Below, piece by piece: positions 5,565 through 5,814 of a stretch of DNA of 5,814 bases. This DNA comes from Thiohalomonas sp. Its GTDB lineage: Bacteria; Pseudomonadota; Gammaproteobacteria; GRL18. Within the stretch, counting starts at the first letter, position 1. The number at the start of each line of letters is the position of its first letter. A program made the translations under genes and the position numbers. The stretch spans positions 1 through 5,814 of the forward strand of contig JAIVER010000094.1 of assembly GCA_023864145.1 (NCBI GenBank), in the 5' to 3' direction. The notes under the pieces were generated by a model that saw only the letters and a program-made list of their open reading frames with translations, did not search any database and was not told the origin of the DNA.

Positions 5565-5814
5565 TACCCAATCAACTTGAAAATGCAGGATCGAACACTT
5601 GGAAATTATCATTAATTCGAGAATCTAATGATTTTCCAAAAATCGGTAAAATTTCATCAAAAAACTCATTAATTTTCTGTCGAAACTCTTTAGCATTGTG
5701 AAAAAAATGATTATTTCTCACCGTTTCATTCATTACTTTCCATAACCGCTCTATCGGATTCAAATTTGGGCTATAAGGTGCTAAATAATACAATTTAATA
5801 TCTAATTGTTGTGC
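5563..5814 (-). mobile_element. IS630-family element, 3' end (right copy, truncated by window edge)
   Basis: This is the inverted counterpart of the left IS end: the two match over 252 bases with about 8 mismatches by eye, then diverge outside TATA (5563-5566). One TA is probably the target-site duplication. Only the transposase 3' part and one terminal end are in the window. The element lies directly upstream of ccoH, in the same orientation as the operon. Confidence 0.85.
5572..5814 (-). CDS. IS630-family DDE transposase, C-terminal part (partial, second copy)
   Basis: The frame is open to the window edge (81 codons kept), so the TTG at 5793 is not its start. It shares the catalytic-Glu block SPNLNPIERLW (Glu at 5749-5751) and the C-terminus NFQVFDPAFSS with the left copy. 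It differs at several residues: LAPYS for LPAYS, KVMNET for KIMNEK, NAKEF for NPKEF, and PIFGKS for PSIGKS. The two are therefore separate, diverged copies and not one recent duplication. The second catalytic Asp lies beyond the window. Transcription from it could run on into ccoH-ccoI-ccoS. Confidence 0.88.
   Translation of the reverse strand, partial: AQQLDIKLYYLAPYSPNLNPIERLWKVMNETVRNNHFFHNAKEFRQKINEFFDEILPIFGKSLDSRINDNFQVFDPAFSS

Noticed and set aside
5429..5701. A + strand open frame spanning the ccoH start and the right IS end
   Set aside because: It is antisense to two recognisable proteins and crosses the IS boundary, so it is a chance frame.

Overview
The window comes from an AT-rich gammaproteobacterium. 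RpoH is very close to the enterobacterial sigma-32 over its whole length, and the ccoH-ccoI-ccoS genes show a cbb3-type (high-affinity, microaerobic) cytochrome oxidase assembly pathway. A secreted Gly/Asn/Trp/Tyr-rich protein resembles the sulfur globule proteins of sulfur-oxidising gammaproteobacteria. A free-living or symbiotic sulfur oxidiser (or a related methanotroph) with many insertion sequences would fit, but the species cannot be named from this sequence.

Layout. (1) 1-307: inward-pointing 3' end of an IS630-family element, with a partial DDE transposase. (2) 308-623: control region of rpoH. It holds a sigma-E-like promoter (TTGAACTT-N16-TCTAT), a perfect CIRCE operator for the HrcA repressor overlapping its -10, and a leader of about 145 nt with nested inverted repeats. 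(3) 624-1478: rpoH, + strand. (4) 1536-1573: a strong stem-loop with A- and T-tracts that can end transcription from both sides. (5) 1594-2031, - strand: sulfur-globule-like secreted protein. (6) 2173-5532, - strand: ccoH, ccoI and ccoS, a tight operon. ccoH and ccoI abut with no gap, and 27 bases separate ccoI from ccoS. (7) 5563-5814: a second, slightly diverged copy of the IS630 end in inverted orientation, 30 bases upstream of the ccoH start.

How the parts work together. CcoI moves copper across the inner membrane for the cbb3 oxidase, while CcoH and CcoS are needed for assembly of that oxidase. The structural genes ccoNOP and the usual neighbour ccoG are not here; the insertion sequence sits where they would be expected. 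The rpoH region appears to combine three inputs: envelope stress (sigma-E-like promoter), cytosolic chaperone status (HrcA/CIRCE) and possibly RNA structure in the leader. This regulatory stack is the most interesting part of the window.

Caution: both window edges lie inside the same repeated element. This may be a whole contig that ended at repeats, so nothing can be said about what lies beyond either IS copy.
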